Shown: in pieces, positions 50,725 through 59,830 of the stretch
How positions within the stretch are numbered: position 1 is the first letter of the stretch
Layout: each line of letters opens with the position of its first letter
DNA from: DASUCS01 sp041166745
GTDB taxonomy: Bacteria > Actinomycetota > Acidimicrobiia > Acidimicrobiales > JACDCH01
Assembly (NCBI GenBank): GCA_041166745.1
Contig: JBEEGH010000002.1
Coordinates: 62,001-126,000 of the forward strand
Length of the DNA: 64,000 nt
Direction of reading: 5' to 3'
Notes under the pieces: model-generated
Databases searched by the model: none
What the model saw: the letters and a program-made list of their open reading frames with translations, nothing else
What the model was told of the DNA's origin: nothing
Made by a program: the position numbers and the translations under genes

Positions 50725-53205
50725 CTAGTCGGCGGGCGCTGACGAGACTCCTCCGAGCGGCGGCGTGTCGATGTAGGGCTCGACCACCGGCTTCACCAGA
50801 CCGCGCGACACCCAGTTGCGCTTGTCGGCCCACACCAACATCGGCGGCAACACGATCAGAGCACTGGCCAGAGCGACGGTCACGTTCATCGCCACGATGC
50901 GGCCGAAGTCGCGCAACAGCGGCAGCGACGAGAACGAGAGCACCGCGACGCCGGCGATGGCCGTCATGCCGGAGACGATGAACGCACGGCCGGTACGCGA
51001 TGCGGCAACATCGACCGCTTCCTGCGGCTCGAGCCCACGCCGGCGCTCTTCGATGAACCGCAAGAGGATCAGTGACGTGAACTCCGTACACGCGGCGATC
51101 ACCAGCGGGCCGCCGACGGCGGTCATCGGGCTCAGCTTCAGGCTCAACGCCCACGCGACCAGCGAGGCCGTGCCCACCGCGATCAGCACCGGCACCAGCG
51201 AGAGCAGCGATCGCACCACCGACCGCAACCGCACGGCCAGGAACAGGAAGACGAAGAGGATCGCCAGGTACGTGAGCAGGATCCGGTTGGCTTCGAGGTT
51301 GTCGAGCAGGCCGACGCCGACGACGGCCAAGCCCGCGGGCGTCGCGCTGATACCCGCCGGCGGATGCGTCTGGCTGCGCACTTCGCGCACCATCGGCGCT
51401 CGGGCTTCGAGGGAGGCCACGCCCGTACGGAACACGATGTTGAACGCCTTGCCATCCGACGCGACCGACGACGCCTGTAGGTCCTTCGGGGCGACCGCGA
51501 AGGCGGCCTTCACATCAGCCCCCGTAGGAGCGATGTCGCTCGCGTTCGGGACGGAGATGAGATCGCCGACAGCGGTCTCGATGCTCGACCCTGTGAGGAT
51601 CAGCCCGGAGGGTCCGTACTTGGCGAGCGTCTCGTGGGTGAACGTGTGCGCGAACGCGACGAACTCGTCTGAGAAGACGTCGTCGGTGCGGGCGAAGACA
51701 CCCATCTCGCTCGACGAGTGCACTTCGCTGTCGAGCTGCTTGATGTCCTTGATCGTCTGCGATTTCTGGTTGACCCACTCGATCGGGTCGGTCTGCAGCG
51801 TGAGCTTGTCCTCTACAGCGAGGCCGCCGAAGAAGATCACCAGGCTGGCGATGATGAGCGGGATCGCCGATACCGGAGGCAGGCCGCCGATGCGCTCGGT
51901 GAACCGCCCGAGGTAGCCGGGGTTGAAGCCTTCCGCCTTGCGACTCGTTGGCGACTTGAACTCGCGGATTCCGAGAATCGCGAGGGGAACGATGATCGAC
52001 GCGAAGCAGATCACGGCGATGCCAACCGCGAGCAGTAGGCCGAAGGCGCGGATCATCGGAACCTTCGCGAAACGCAGCGCGGCAAAGGCAAAGATCGCAT
52101 CGAACGTGACGACGAGCAACGCGGGACACAGGTTGCGCGCCGTCTCCTGGATCGGATGGTCGGCGCGTCCGACGAGCACCTCCTCCTCGACGCGCGCGTG
52201 CATCTGGATCGCGTAGTCGATCCCCACTCCGAGCATCACCGGCAAGCCGGCGATGGTCACGATCGTCAGCGGGATCCCGAGATAGCCCGCGAGGCCGAAG
52301 GCCCACACGACGCCCATGAGGATGACGATGAGAGGGAGTAGTCGCCATCGCACGTTGAAGAACACGAGCAGGATCACCACCATGATCGCCACCGCGGCGC
52401 CGCCGAGTGTCAGCATCCCGCCGCGCAGGTAGTCGTTGATGTCCTTGAGCAGGATCGACGCGCCGGTCGTGACGGTCGTTGCGTTGTCGATCTCGAGCCG
52501 CTTGGCTTCGTTCTGCACGCCGACTGCGGCAACGCCCTCGTCGTCGATCGACTCGTTGCCTTTCAGCCGCACGATCACTTGCGCGTGGCGGTCGTCGGGG
52601 ATGAACGACCGCAGCGCCTTGCGGATCTGACCCTGGTTGTCGTACAGCAGGAACTTCACCCACTCGGGATTGTCGAAGTTCTGCTTCTCCGTTGGAATCG
52701 CGAGCAGTCGCTTCGTCGTCTCCTGGAAGTCCGCTTCGCGCGCGGCGGCTTGTGGCGTGCCCGGGGTCTCCTTTGCGTTCGCGGCAAGCGTCGCTTTCGC
52801 CGCGACGCTGTTGACCGGATTGCCGTCGGCGCTCTTCACGAGGTTGTCGGAGAACTGCAAGATCGTCAGCGGAGTGATGATGCCCTGGTACTTGCCCGAG
52901 TTCGTCAGATCGTCGTGCATCGTCGTGAACTGCGACCGCGTGGCGCTGACGAACAGTTCGTCGACGGTGTGACCTTGGTTCATCGAGATGACGGTCAGCA
53001 TCGCCTGGCCTCCGAAGAGGTCTTGATAGGCGAGATTGTCCTTATAGACCTGATCGCTCTTGTTGAGGTAGCTGTCCTGGCCGGTCGCGAAGTCGAGCTT
53101 GGTGATGCCGAACCCCAAAGCGAGGGTGATCAGCAAGCCGACCAGCGACACGACGCCCGCGCGCTTGCCGAGTTGGACGGCGACGTAGGACCAAAACCGT
53201 TGCAC
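50725..53205 (-). CDS. RND/MMPL-family transporter (HAE3 type)
   Basis: 826 residues in the classical duplicated layout. One helix, a ~220-residue outer domain (QDSYLNKSDQVYKDNLAYQD), six helices with LPVMLGVGIDYAIQMHARVEEE, a second outer domain, then six helices with LVIAACTEFTSLILLRFIEERR. The C-terminal tail is short. Probably exports lipids or hydrophobic compounds. Begins three bases after serS, likely co-transcribed. Confidence 0.9.
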   Translation of the reverse strand: MQRFWSYVAVQLGKRAGVVSLVGLLITLALGFGITKLDFATGQDSYLNKSDQVYKDNLAYQDLFGGQAMLTVISMNQGHTVDELFVSATRSQFTTMHDDLTNSGKYQGIITPLTILQFSDNLVKSADGNPVNSVAAKATLAANAKETPGTPQAAAREADFQETTKRLLAIPTEKQNFDNPEWVKFLLYDNQGQIRKALRSFIPDDRHAQVIVRLKGNESIDDEGVAAVGVQNEAKRLEIDNATTVTTGASILLKDINDYLRGGMLTLGGAAVAIMVVILLVFFNVRWRLLPLIVILMGVVWAFGLAGYLGIPLTIVTIAGLPVMLGVGIDYAIQMHARVEEEVLVGRADHPIQETARNLCPALLVVTFDAIFAFAALRFAKVPMIRAFGLLLAVGIAVICFASIIVPLAILGIREFKSPTSRKAEGFNPGYLGRFTERIGGLPPVSAIPLIIASLVIFFGGLAVEDKLTLQTDPIEWVNQKSQTIKDIKQLDSEVHSSSEMGVFARTDDVFSDEFVAFAHTFTHETLAKYGPSGLILTGSSIETAVGDLISVPNASDIAPTGADVKAAFAVAPKDLQASSVASDGKAFNIVFRTGVASLEARAPMVREVRSQTHPPAGISATPAGLAVVGVGLLDNLEANRILLTYLAILFVFLFLAVRLRSVVRSLLSLVPVLIAVGTASLVAWALSLKLSPMTAVGGPLVIAACTEFTSLILLRFIEERRRGLEPQEAVDVAASRTGRAFIVSGMTAIAGVAVLSFSSLPLLRDFGRIVAMNVTVALASALIVLPPMLVWADKRNWVSRGLVKPVVEPYIDTPPLGGVSSAPAD

Positions 53206-53208
53206 AGA

Positions 53209-54510
53209 TCACCCCTTGTGGATGGCGGTCACGCCTCCGAAGTATGGGTGTAGCACTTCCGGGATCAGAACGGAGCCGTCGGCCTGTCGGTGCGTCTCCA
53301 CGACGGCCGGCCAGATGCGAGACCAGGCCAGCGCGGAACCGTTCAACGTGTGGCACAACTCCGTGCCTTTGCCCGACGCACTGCGATACCGAACGTTGGC
53401 CCGGCGCGCCTGATAGTCGCTGAACCACGACACCGACGACACCTCCAGCCACCGGTCGCATCCTGGCGCGTACACCTCGATGTCGAACGTGCGGGCACTC
53501 GAGAACCCGAGGTCGCCGGTGCAGAGATCGAGAATGCGATACGCCAGACCGAGGTCGGAGATGATGCCCAACGCGCGCGCCAGCATGTCGTCGTGCACCG
53601 CGCTGGACTGCTCGGGCGTGCAGTACGCGAAGAGCTCGACCTTGTCGAACTCGTGGGTGCGCAGCGTGCCGCGGGTATCGGCGCCCGCGGATCCGGCCTC
53701 GCGACGAAAGCAGGGCGTATACGCCGTGAACCGGCGCGGCAGGTCGGCTTCGTCGAGGATCTCGTCGCGGTGCATCGAGGTGAGCGGCGCCTCCGCCGTG
53801 GGAATCAGCCAGAGGTCGTCGCGTTCGACCTTGTAGGCGTCGTCCGCGAACTTGGGCAGTTGTCCGGTCGCGACCATCGTCTCCGTGCGCACGAGGCTGG
53901 GCGGACGGATCTCCTCGTACGCGCCCGCACCTGACGTGTGGCGGTCGAGCGCAAGCTGCGTGAGCGCGCGCAGCAGACGCGCCCCGTGTCCGCGGTAAAG
54001 CGCGAACATCGAGCCCGAGAGCTTGGCGGCGCGTTCGGGGTCGAGGATGCCGAGCTCGGCACCGATCTCCCAGTGCGGCACCCGCTGGTGATCGGAATAG
54101 GCCTCGGGATCGAAGCCGACCACCTCGAGCACCACGTTGTCCTCGGGGCCCGCGCCGTCGGGCGCCTCGGCCGCTGGCAGGTTCGGGATACCGAGCAACG
54201 TGTCCCGGAGCAACGTGCCTTTGTCGTCGTACTCGGCAGCGAGGGTGCTCTCGCGGTCGCCGAGCAGCCGGCTCTCGCGTTGGAGCGCCTCGGCTTCCTT
54301 GGTCTTCCCGTCGCGCCGCAGCGTCCCGACCTGCTTCGACAGCGCGTTGATCTGGCTCCGCAGTTCGTCTCGCTCGGCGATGATCGCCCGGACACGCTCG
54401 TGCAGCCCGAGCGCGCGGCGAAGCTCCGGTTCGATGGCGGCATCACGCCGGCGAGCGAGGGCCGCGAGCACACCGTCGAAGTCGGTGCGGATGCGCCGAA
54501 TGTCGAGCAT
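53209..54510 (-). CDS. serS: Seryl-tRNA synthetase
   Basis: 433 residues from ATG 54510. N-terminal long coiled coil (about 30-105), then the class II core. Motif 2 TPCFRREAGSAGADTRGTLR, motif 3 HTLNGSALAWSRIWPAVVE, and TAEAPLTSMHRDEIL. Charges tRNA-Ser. Divergent from the ABC-2 exporter. Confidence 0.96.
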   Translation of the reverse strand: MLDIRRIRTDFDGVLAALARRRDAAIEPELRRALGLHERVRAIIAERDELRSQINALSKQVGTLRRDGKTKEAEALQRESRLLGDRESTLAAEYDDKGTLLRDTLLGIPNLPAAEAPDGAGPEDNVVLEVVGFDPEAYSDHQRVPHWEIGAELGILDPERAAKLSGSMFALYRGHGARLLRALTQLALDRHTSGAGAYEEIRPPSLVRTETMVATGQLPKFADDAYKVERDDLWLIPTAEAPLTSMHRDEILDEADLPRRFTAYTPCFRREAGSAGADTRGTLRTHEFDKVELFAYCTPEQSSAVHDDMLARALGIISDLGLAYRILDLCTGDLGFSSARTFDIEVYAPGCDRWLEVSSVSWFSDYQARRANVRYRSASGKGTELCHTLNGSALAWSRIWPAVVETHRQADGSVLIPEVLHPYFGGVTAIHKG

Positions 54511-54561
54511 CGGCGAACCGTAGTGGGGTCGAGAGACCGCTATGGTCGCATTCCCTTGGGC

Positions 54562-55494
54562 GTGATCGAGGTGAACGAACTGGGGGTGCTGTACGGCAAC
54601 CTCCGTGCCGTGAACGGCGTTTCCTTCACCGTCGAAGCCGGCGAGGTTCTGGCCCTGCTCGGGCCGAACGGAGCGGGCAAGACCACGACGGTCGAAACGC
54701 TCGAGGGCTACCGCCAGCCGACGTTCGGACAGGTGCGCGTGCTCGACCTCGATCCGGTAGCTGACCACGACGAGCTCGTCGGACACGTCGGCGTGATGCT
54801 CCAGTCGGGCGGTGTGTATCCCGGGATCCGCCCGCTCGAGGTGCTCGAGCTGTTCGCCTCCTACTACGACGATCCCGACGATCCCGCGCTCCTGCTCGAT
54901 CGCGTCGGGCTGACCCATCGCCGCAGCAGTCCCTGGCGGCGGCTGTCGGGCGGCGAGCAGCAGCGGCTGTCGCTCGCTCTCGCACTCATCGGCAAGCCAG
55001 ACGTGACCTTCCTCGACGAACCGACGTCGGGCGTGGACGTTGCCGGTCGCCAGCTGATCCGCGAGCTGATCGCCGAGCTGCGTCAAACGGGGGTGACGGT
55101 GCTACTGACCACGCACGACCTCGAGGAAGCCGAACGGATGGCCGACCGCATCGTGATCATGGACCAAGGCACGGTGGTCGCGAGCGGAACGCCGGCCGAA
55201 CTGATGCGCTCGACCGAGGACGAGGAAGTCCGCTTCGGTGCGCCACCGCATCTCGACACCGCCGGACTCGGCCGAGCGTTGAACGCGTTCGTCGACGAGG
55301 TGAGTCTCGGTGAGTACAAGGTGGCGATGGCGCCGACGCCGAACAACGTCGCCGCGCTAACGGCATGGCTCGCGGAGCACGACCTGCCACTCGCCGACCT
55401 TCGGGCCGGGCGGCAACGCCTCGAAGACGTGTTCTTGCGCTTGACGGCGATCACCGGCGAGCACCCGATCATCAAGCCGGAGGCCCGCGAATGA
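54562..55494 (+). CDS. ABC-2 type transporter ATP-binding protein (second system)
   Basis: 310 residues from GTG 54562; the long upstream frame is the shadow of serS. Walker A GPNGAGKTTTVETLEG, signature RLSGGEQQRLSLALAL, Walker B VTFLDEPTSGVD, H-loop TTHDLEEAER. Couples to the permease by ATGA overlap. Confidence 0.93.
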   Translation: MIEVNELGVLYGNLRAVNGVSFTVEAGEVLALLGPNGAGKTTTVETLEGYRQPTFGQVRVLDLDPVADHDELVGHVGVMLQSGGVYPGIRPLEVLELFASYYDDPDDPALLLDRVGLTHRRSSPWRRLSGGEQQRLSLALALIGKPDVTFLDEPTSGVDVAGRQLIRELIAELRQTGVTVLLTTHDLEEAERMADRIVIMDQGTVVASGTPAELMRSTEDEEVRFGAPPHLDTAGLGRALNAFVDEVSLGEYKVAMAPTPNNVAALTAWLAEHDLPLADLRAGRQRLEDVFLRLTAITGEHPIIKPEARE

Positions 55495-56216
55495 AAGCGC
55501 TCGTCGCGCAGACACGCGTCGAGATCTTGCTCACCGTGCGGCGCGGTGAGTCGCTGTTGCTCATCCTCGGCATCCCGCTGTTGCTGCTCGGATTCTTCTC
55601 CTCGGTCGACGTGCTGCCCAAGGGCGACTTTCACGAAGCGGTCGACTACCTCACACCGGGTGTGCTCGCGCTGGCGGTGATGTCGACCGGCATGGTGCAG
55701 CTCGCGATCGGCACATCGTTCGAACGTCAATACGGCGTGCTGAAGCGGCTGGGCGCGACACCCCTCGGTCGCCCTCGGCTGCTGGCGGCGAAGACCGTCT
55801 CGATCATCGCCGTCGAGGCCGTGCAGATCGCGCTGCTCGTCGCATTCGCGCTCGCGCTCGGATGGGATCCAAGCGTTCGGGTCGGTGTCGTCGCAGCCGT
55901 CGTTCTCGGAACGATCGCGTTCAGTGGTCTCGGACTGCTGATGGCGGGCACGTTGCGAGGCGAGGTGACGCTCGCCGCCGCGAACGGGCTGTACCTCGTG
56001 CTGCTCCTCATCGGCGGCATGGTGGTCCCGCTGTCAGAGCTGCCGAGCGGGCTGCGTTTCGTCGCCGAGCTGCTGCCGTCGGGCGCGCTCGCACAAGCGC
56101 TGGTGGGCACGTTGACGGCCACGCACCCCACCGTGCCGGCGAAGGCGTGGCTCGTCCTCGGCGCCTGGGCCGTGCTCGCCCCGCTCCTCGCCGCCCGCAC
56201 CTTCCGCTGGGAGTAG
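55491..56216 (+). CDS. ABC-2 type transporter permease (second system)
   Basis: 241 residues, six membrane segments. LTVRRGESLLLILGIPLLLL, YLTPGVLALAVMSTGMVQLA, ERQYGVLKRLGATPLGRPRL (coupling helix), GEVTLAAANGLYLVLLLIGG. Antibiotic/lipid exporter type (DrrB-like). A copy of the 48-bp palindrome follows the stop by nine bases. Confidence 0.92.
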   Translation: MKALVAQTRVEILLTVRRGESLLLILGIPLLLLGFFSSVDVLPKGDFHEAVDYLTPGVLALAVMSTGMVQLAIGTSFERQYGVLKRLGATPLGRPRLLAAKTVSIIAVEAVQIALLVAFALALGWDPSVRVGVVAAVVLGTIAFSGLGLLMAGTLRGEVTLAAANGLYLVLLLIGGMVVPLSELPSGLRFVAELLPSGALAQALVGTLTATHPTVPAKAWLVLGAWAVLAPLLAARTFRWE

Positions 56217-56224
56217 TCCCTCGC

Positions 56225-56272
56225 AATTCCCGTGCATAGCGACACAAAAGTGTGTCGCTATGCACGGGATTT
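56225..56272. repeat. Dispersed 48-bp palindrome, copy 2
   Basis: AATT, arms identical to the copy at 41664, loop AAAAGT (reverse complement of ACTTTT), then ATTT. It lies between the convergent ABC permease and GH43-like stops and probably also acts as a two-way terminator. Confidence 0.85.
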
Positions 56273-56286
56273 CGGAAGGGTCGGAG

Positions 56287-57972
56287 TCAGACGGTGAGGC
56301 AGCCGAGTTCGGGGGCGGGTTGGTTGTCGTTGACGATGCCGTACGCGCAGACGGTGTGGGGCCCTGGTCCGGAGAGGGGCACGGCCAGCGCGAAGCCGTG
56401 TGCGCGTCCGTACGCGGGCCAGTACGCGGCCACGTCGTCGCGCGGGAGATCGGCGAGCGCGCTGCTCACGTACGTGCCGTCGACGTAGAGGTCGACCGCG
56501 ATCGAGTCGGCCGTCGACGGCGCGATCGCCCATCCCGTGACGGTCGTGCCGGCGGAGTCGAGCGCGCCGAAGGGTGTCGACGAGGTCGTGAAGTCCTGGC
56601 ATCCGAGGAGGGGGCGGGATTGCTCGAGATCGTCAAGGGCGACGACGCAGACGCGGTGCGGTCCGTCGACCGGGGTTGGAAGCCCGACGACGAACTCGGG
56701 TCGCGCCACGGTCGTCGCGCGTTCCTGGCCATCGAGGAACACCGTGACGTCGACCGCGCCAGCCGTGTCCGCGTCGACGGCAGTGCCGCTGATGCCGATG
56801 CCCTGTGGTCCGATCACGAGCGGCGCGACCGCGCCCGTGGGCGGCTGATCGAGGATCACCGGGCCGGCCGAGCCGATATCGAGTGCCTCGATGTGCAGCA
56901 CCCTCCGGCCCCCGGCTCCATAGCCGGGACCGCCGGACCATGCGTGGAACGCGAGGTGGCGGTCGCCAAACGGGCCGACGAACGCCGCGCCGCCTCCCGG
57001 CCCCACGACATTGCCGGTCGTCGCCACCCAAGGCCTGTCCCGGCTCATGTCCGTGCACGGGCCGAGCGGACCGGAGCATCGGGCGTAGCCCATCGCGTAC
57101 CGCCCGGTCGCCCAGTACGCGCCGGAGTAGACGAGCCAGTCCTCGCCGAAACTCGGGATCATCGACGGGTTCTCGATTCCGGTCTGCTGCCACGACGCCG
57201 TGGCGGTGAGCAGGTGCTGCGGTTGTCCGACGAACGCCATTCCGTCGGGCGTGAGCGCGACACCGAACAGCTGCAGCGTGCGAGCCCCGTCCGCTTTCCA
57301 GTAGAGGTACGGCACGCCACCGACGATCGTCACCGACGGATCGATCGCGCCGTTGCCGCCGGTCTCGTCGCACACGAGCGGGCCGCCGTCGACGGGCGCA
57401 TAGGGTCCGCGTGCGGTCGTCGCCACCAGCCGGTCGATGCAATGCCCGGTGAACACGCCGAGAAGGCTCACGTACATCACCCACTGATTGCCGATCCTGG
57501 CGACGTCCGGCGCCCACGTGTAACCGGCCCTCGACCATGCGGGCAGCGTCGGCGCGGCCTCGACCGGCGCGGTCCAGCTCAGGAGGTCGGTCGACGTCGA
57601 CACCTGCACGTTGAGCGGTCCCGCGTTGGTGGCGAACGCGTACCAGCGATCCCCGCCCCACACGATGCTCGGGTCGGGAAAGTCGGTGCCGAGACGCGCG
57701 GGACGCAGCGGGAGGGGTGGAGGCCCGGGCGGAGGCGGTGGATCCACCGGCCCGGGAGGCGCGGTCGTCGCCGGAGCCTCGGGCGTGGGGAACGTGGTGG
57801 TCGGCGCCTCGAATCGTGACGCGTCAACCCCCAGCGCGGGCCCGTCCGGGCCGCGGACGAGGGCGTAGAGGTCGTCGGTTGCGACGCGGTACCGGCCACG
57901 ACCAAGCGAGAGCACGTCGCCCGCAAAGACGAGCGCGAGCAGGCAGAGCACTGCGCCAGACCGCCGTCTCAC
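56287..57972 (-). CDS. Secreted GH43-like five-bladed propeller protein
   Basis: 561 residues, GTG start. Signal/anchor at the N-terminus (AVLCLLALVFAGDVL), a Pro/Thr-rich linker (PPPPPGPPPLPLRP), then a GH43/62-type domain with DFPDPSIVWGGDRWYAFATN, TWAPDVARIGNQWVMYVS, AIDPSVTIVGGVPYLYWKAD and GIENPSMIPSFGEDWLVYSG (catalytic Asp, Asp, Glu pattern). The C-terminal ~180 residues form an Ig-like/beta domain. Probably an arabinan- or galactan-acting enzyme outside the cell. Confidence 0.82.
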   Translation of the reverse strand: MRRRSGAVLCLLALVFAGDVLSLGRGRYRVATDDLYALVRGPDGPALGVDASRFEAPTTTFPTPEAPATTAPPGPVDPPPPPGPPPLPLRPARLGTDFPDPSIVWGGDRWYAFATNAGPLNVQVSTSTDLLSWTAPVEAAPTLPAWSRAGYTWAPDVARIGNQWVMYVSLLGVFTGHCIDRLVATTARGPYAPVDGGPLVCDETGGNGAIDPSVTIVGGVPYLYWKADGARTLQLFGVALTPDGMAFVGQPQHLLTATASWQQTGIENPSMIPSFGEDWLVYSGAYWATGRYAMGYARCSGPLGPCTDMSRDRPWVATTGNVVGPGGGAAFVGPFGDRHLAFHAWSGGPGYGAGGRRVLHIEALDIGSAGPVILDQPPTGAVAPLVIGPQGIGISGTAVDADTAGAVDVTVFLDGQERATTVARPEFVVGLPTPVDGPHRVCVVALDDLEQSRPLLGCQDFTTSSTPFGALDSAGTTVTGWAIAPSTADSIAVDLYVDGTYVSSALADLPRDDVAAYWPAYGRAHGFALAVPLSGPGPHTVCAYGIVNDNQPAPELGCLTV

Positions 57973-57994
57973 TCCCGCCGAGGGTAGTGGTGGG

Positions 57995-58888
57995 TCAGCT
58001 CGAAGGTTCCGCGGGCGCTGGACCGCGGCGTTCGAGCGCCGCCAACTCGGCCTGCACCTCGTCCCACGTGAGCACGTCGCGCTCGGACACGAGCACGCCG
58101 ATGCGCTCCGCCTCCTGGTGGCGCGCCGACCACTTGAAGAAGATCACGAAGATGATCGACCACAGGAAGAACCCTCCGCCGAGCTTCATGATCACACCCG
58201 CAGCCTGCTGATCGGACACGGCGGAGATGCCCCCCATCCGATAGACGGAGTCGTACACGCGGTACACGGGGTGCTCGGCGAAGATCAGCCACGCCGACGG
58301 GATCGTGGGCACGATCGACTGACAGAACAGGTACAGCATCTGGGCGGGCAACGAGAGCCGCAGCTCAGGTAGCGGTCCGCACACCGGCATCCACATGAGC
58401 AGCGCCGTCGACACGATGAGCAGGTGTAGGCCGAAGTGCAATGCACCATTGGTGGCCGACGAGTTGACCGTCGGCGGGTAGTGCACGAACACGAACGCGG
58501 CGTTGAACAACAGGCCGGCCACCACCGGCCGGCAGAGTCGACGCACGATGCTGCCGGCAAACCAGCCATTGCCCACGATCAAGCGGGCCAGCCACGTGGG
58601 GGTGGCCAGGAGGAACAGCGGTGCCACCGCCATCGTGAACACCAAGTGCTGCAGCATGTGCACGAAGTACAGATAGCGCTCACCGATGTCGTGCACCGGC
58701 CAGTCCGCGGCCGCCCACATCATGACGAGCGCGAGGAAGAACCAGCCCTTCTGTCGGCGGGTGACGATCGGCGAGCCGTCCCGGACGACCTTCGGCCCGA
58801 TGACGCGAACGGCGTACGTCGCCAGCCCGACGATGGAGGCGATCAGCAACCACACCTCGGGGTGCGGTTGAAATGCCCAGGGTTTCAT
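57995..58888 (-). CDS. ctaG: Cytochrome c oxidase assembly protein CtaG (actinobacterial type)
   Basis: 297 residues, about seven membrane helices. YLYFVHMLQHLVFTMAVAPL, FVHYPPTVNSSATNGALHFG and the C-terminal LGGGFFLWSIIFVIFFKWSA match the caa3-CtaG family that helps assemble the Cu site. It follows subunit IV by one base and ends the cox operon. Confidence 0.9.
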   Translation of the reverse strand: MKPWAFQPHPEVWLLIASIVGLATYAVRVIGPKVVRDGSPIVTRRQKGWFFLALVMMWAAADWPVHDIGERYLYFVHMLQHLVFTMAVAPLFLLATPTWLARLIVGNGWFAGSIVRRLCRPVVAGLLFNAAFVFVHYPPTVNSSATNGALHFGLHLLIVSTALLMWMPVCGPLPELRLSLPAQMLYLFCQSIVPTIPSAWLIFAEHPVYRVYDSVYRMGGISAVSDQQAAGVIMKLGGGFFLWSIIFVIFFKWSARHQEAERIGVLVSERDVLTWDEVQAELAALERRGPAPAEPSS

Positions 58889-58889
58889 G

Positions 58890-59225
58890 TCAGTGCTTGA
58901 AGACGTGGAACGTGGATAGCAGGACCATGTAGACGAAGGTTGCCAGCAGGATGCCGGTGATGAAGACCCGACGGAAGAGCTTGCTGTCGAACCGCAGGTG
59001 CATGAAGAACGCCGCGACGATCCCGAACTTGATGATCATCATCGGCATGAGCGTCACGACGAGCAGGGCGAAGTGCGACTTGAAGAAGTCGATGTAGTAG
59101 GTCAGTACCTCGGCGCCGGTGATGAACGCCAGGACGGCGGCGATGAGGACGTACTGGCCGTCGCTCGGATGCTCGTGAGCGTGATCCGCGTCGCCCGCGT
59201 GTTCGGCGTGCTCGGTGGCGGTCAT
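58890..59225 (-). CDS. Cytochrome c oxidase subunit IV-type protein
   Basis: 111 residues. A His/Asp-rich N-terminus (HAEHAGDADHAHEHP), then three membrane helices (YVLIAAVLAFITGAEVLTYY, ALLVVTLMPMMIIKFGIVAAFF and the last ~20), with FMHLRFDSKLFR in the loop, the cyoD/CtaF pattern. Overlaps the subunit III stop by four bases. Confidence 0.9.
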   Translation of the reverse strand: MTATEHAEHAGDADHAHEHPSDGQYVLIAAVLAFITGAEVLTYYIDFFKSHFALLVVTLMPMMIIKFGIVAAFFMHLRFDSKLFRRVFITGILLATFVYMVLLSTFHVFKH

Positions 59226-59830
59226 GGGATCAGGTACACCACGGTGAAGATCAGGATCCACACGACATCGACGAAGTGCCAGTAGAGCCCGACGATCTCG
59301 ACGACTTCGGAACGCTCCTGCGGGAGCCGGCCGCGGAGCGACATCATGAACAGCGACATCAGCATCACGATGCCGAGGCTCACGTGCACGCCGTGGAACC
59401 CGGTGAGCGTGTAGAAGGCCGAGCCGGCGGTGTTGGTGGTGTAGCCCATCCCGTGCTTCACGAAGCCTGTGAACTCGTAGACCTGGCCCGAGATGAAGAT
59501 CGAGCCGAGCAGTGCGGTGGTGACGAGCCACACGCGGCAGCGCTCGTGATCGCCGCGTTGGATGGCCGACAGCGCGAGCACCATCGTCATCGAGCTCATC
59601 AACAGCACGAACGACGACACCGACGTGAACGGGATGTCGTAGAGGTCGTGCGGTCGAGGGCCGGTCAGGGCCGTGTTCTTGTAGAGCATGTACGTCGAGA
59701 TGAGCCCGCCGAAGAGCAGGCACTCGGAACCGAGGAACACCCACATCCCGAGCTTCTCGTTGGAGACGCCGGTCTGCGTCCAGCCGTGGTCGCCCGGTTT
59801 CGGATCGTGATGGATCGCGACGTCACTCAT
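59222..59830 (-). CDS. ctaE: Cytochrome c oxidase subunit III
   Basis: 202 residues, five helices. MWVFLGSECLLFGGLISTYM, FVLLMSSMTMVLALSA, YTLTGFHGVHVSLGIVMLMS, and YWHFVDVVWILIFTVVYLIP are canonical. Overlaps ctaD by eight bases. Confidence 0.95.
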   Translation of the reverse strand: MSDVAIHHDPKPGDHGWTQTGVSNEKLGMWVFLGSECLLFGGLISTYMLYKNTALTGPRPHDLYDIPFTSVSSFVLLMSSMTMVLALSAIQRGDHERCRVWLVTTALLGSIFISGQVYEFTGFVKHGMGYTTNTAGSAFYTLTGFHGVHVSLGIVMLMSLFMMSLRGRLPQERSEVVEIVGLYWHFVDVVWILIFTVVYLIP

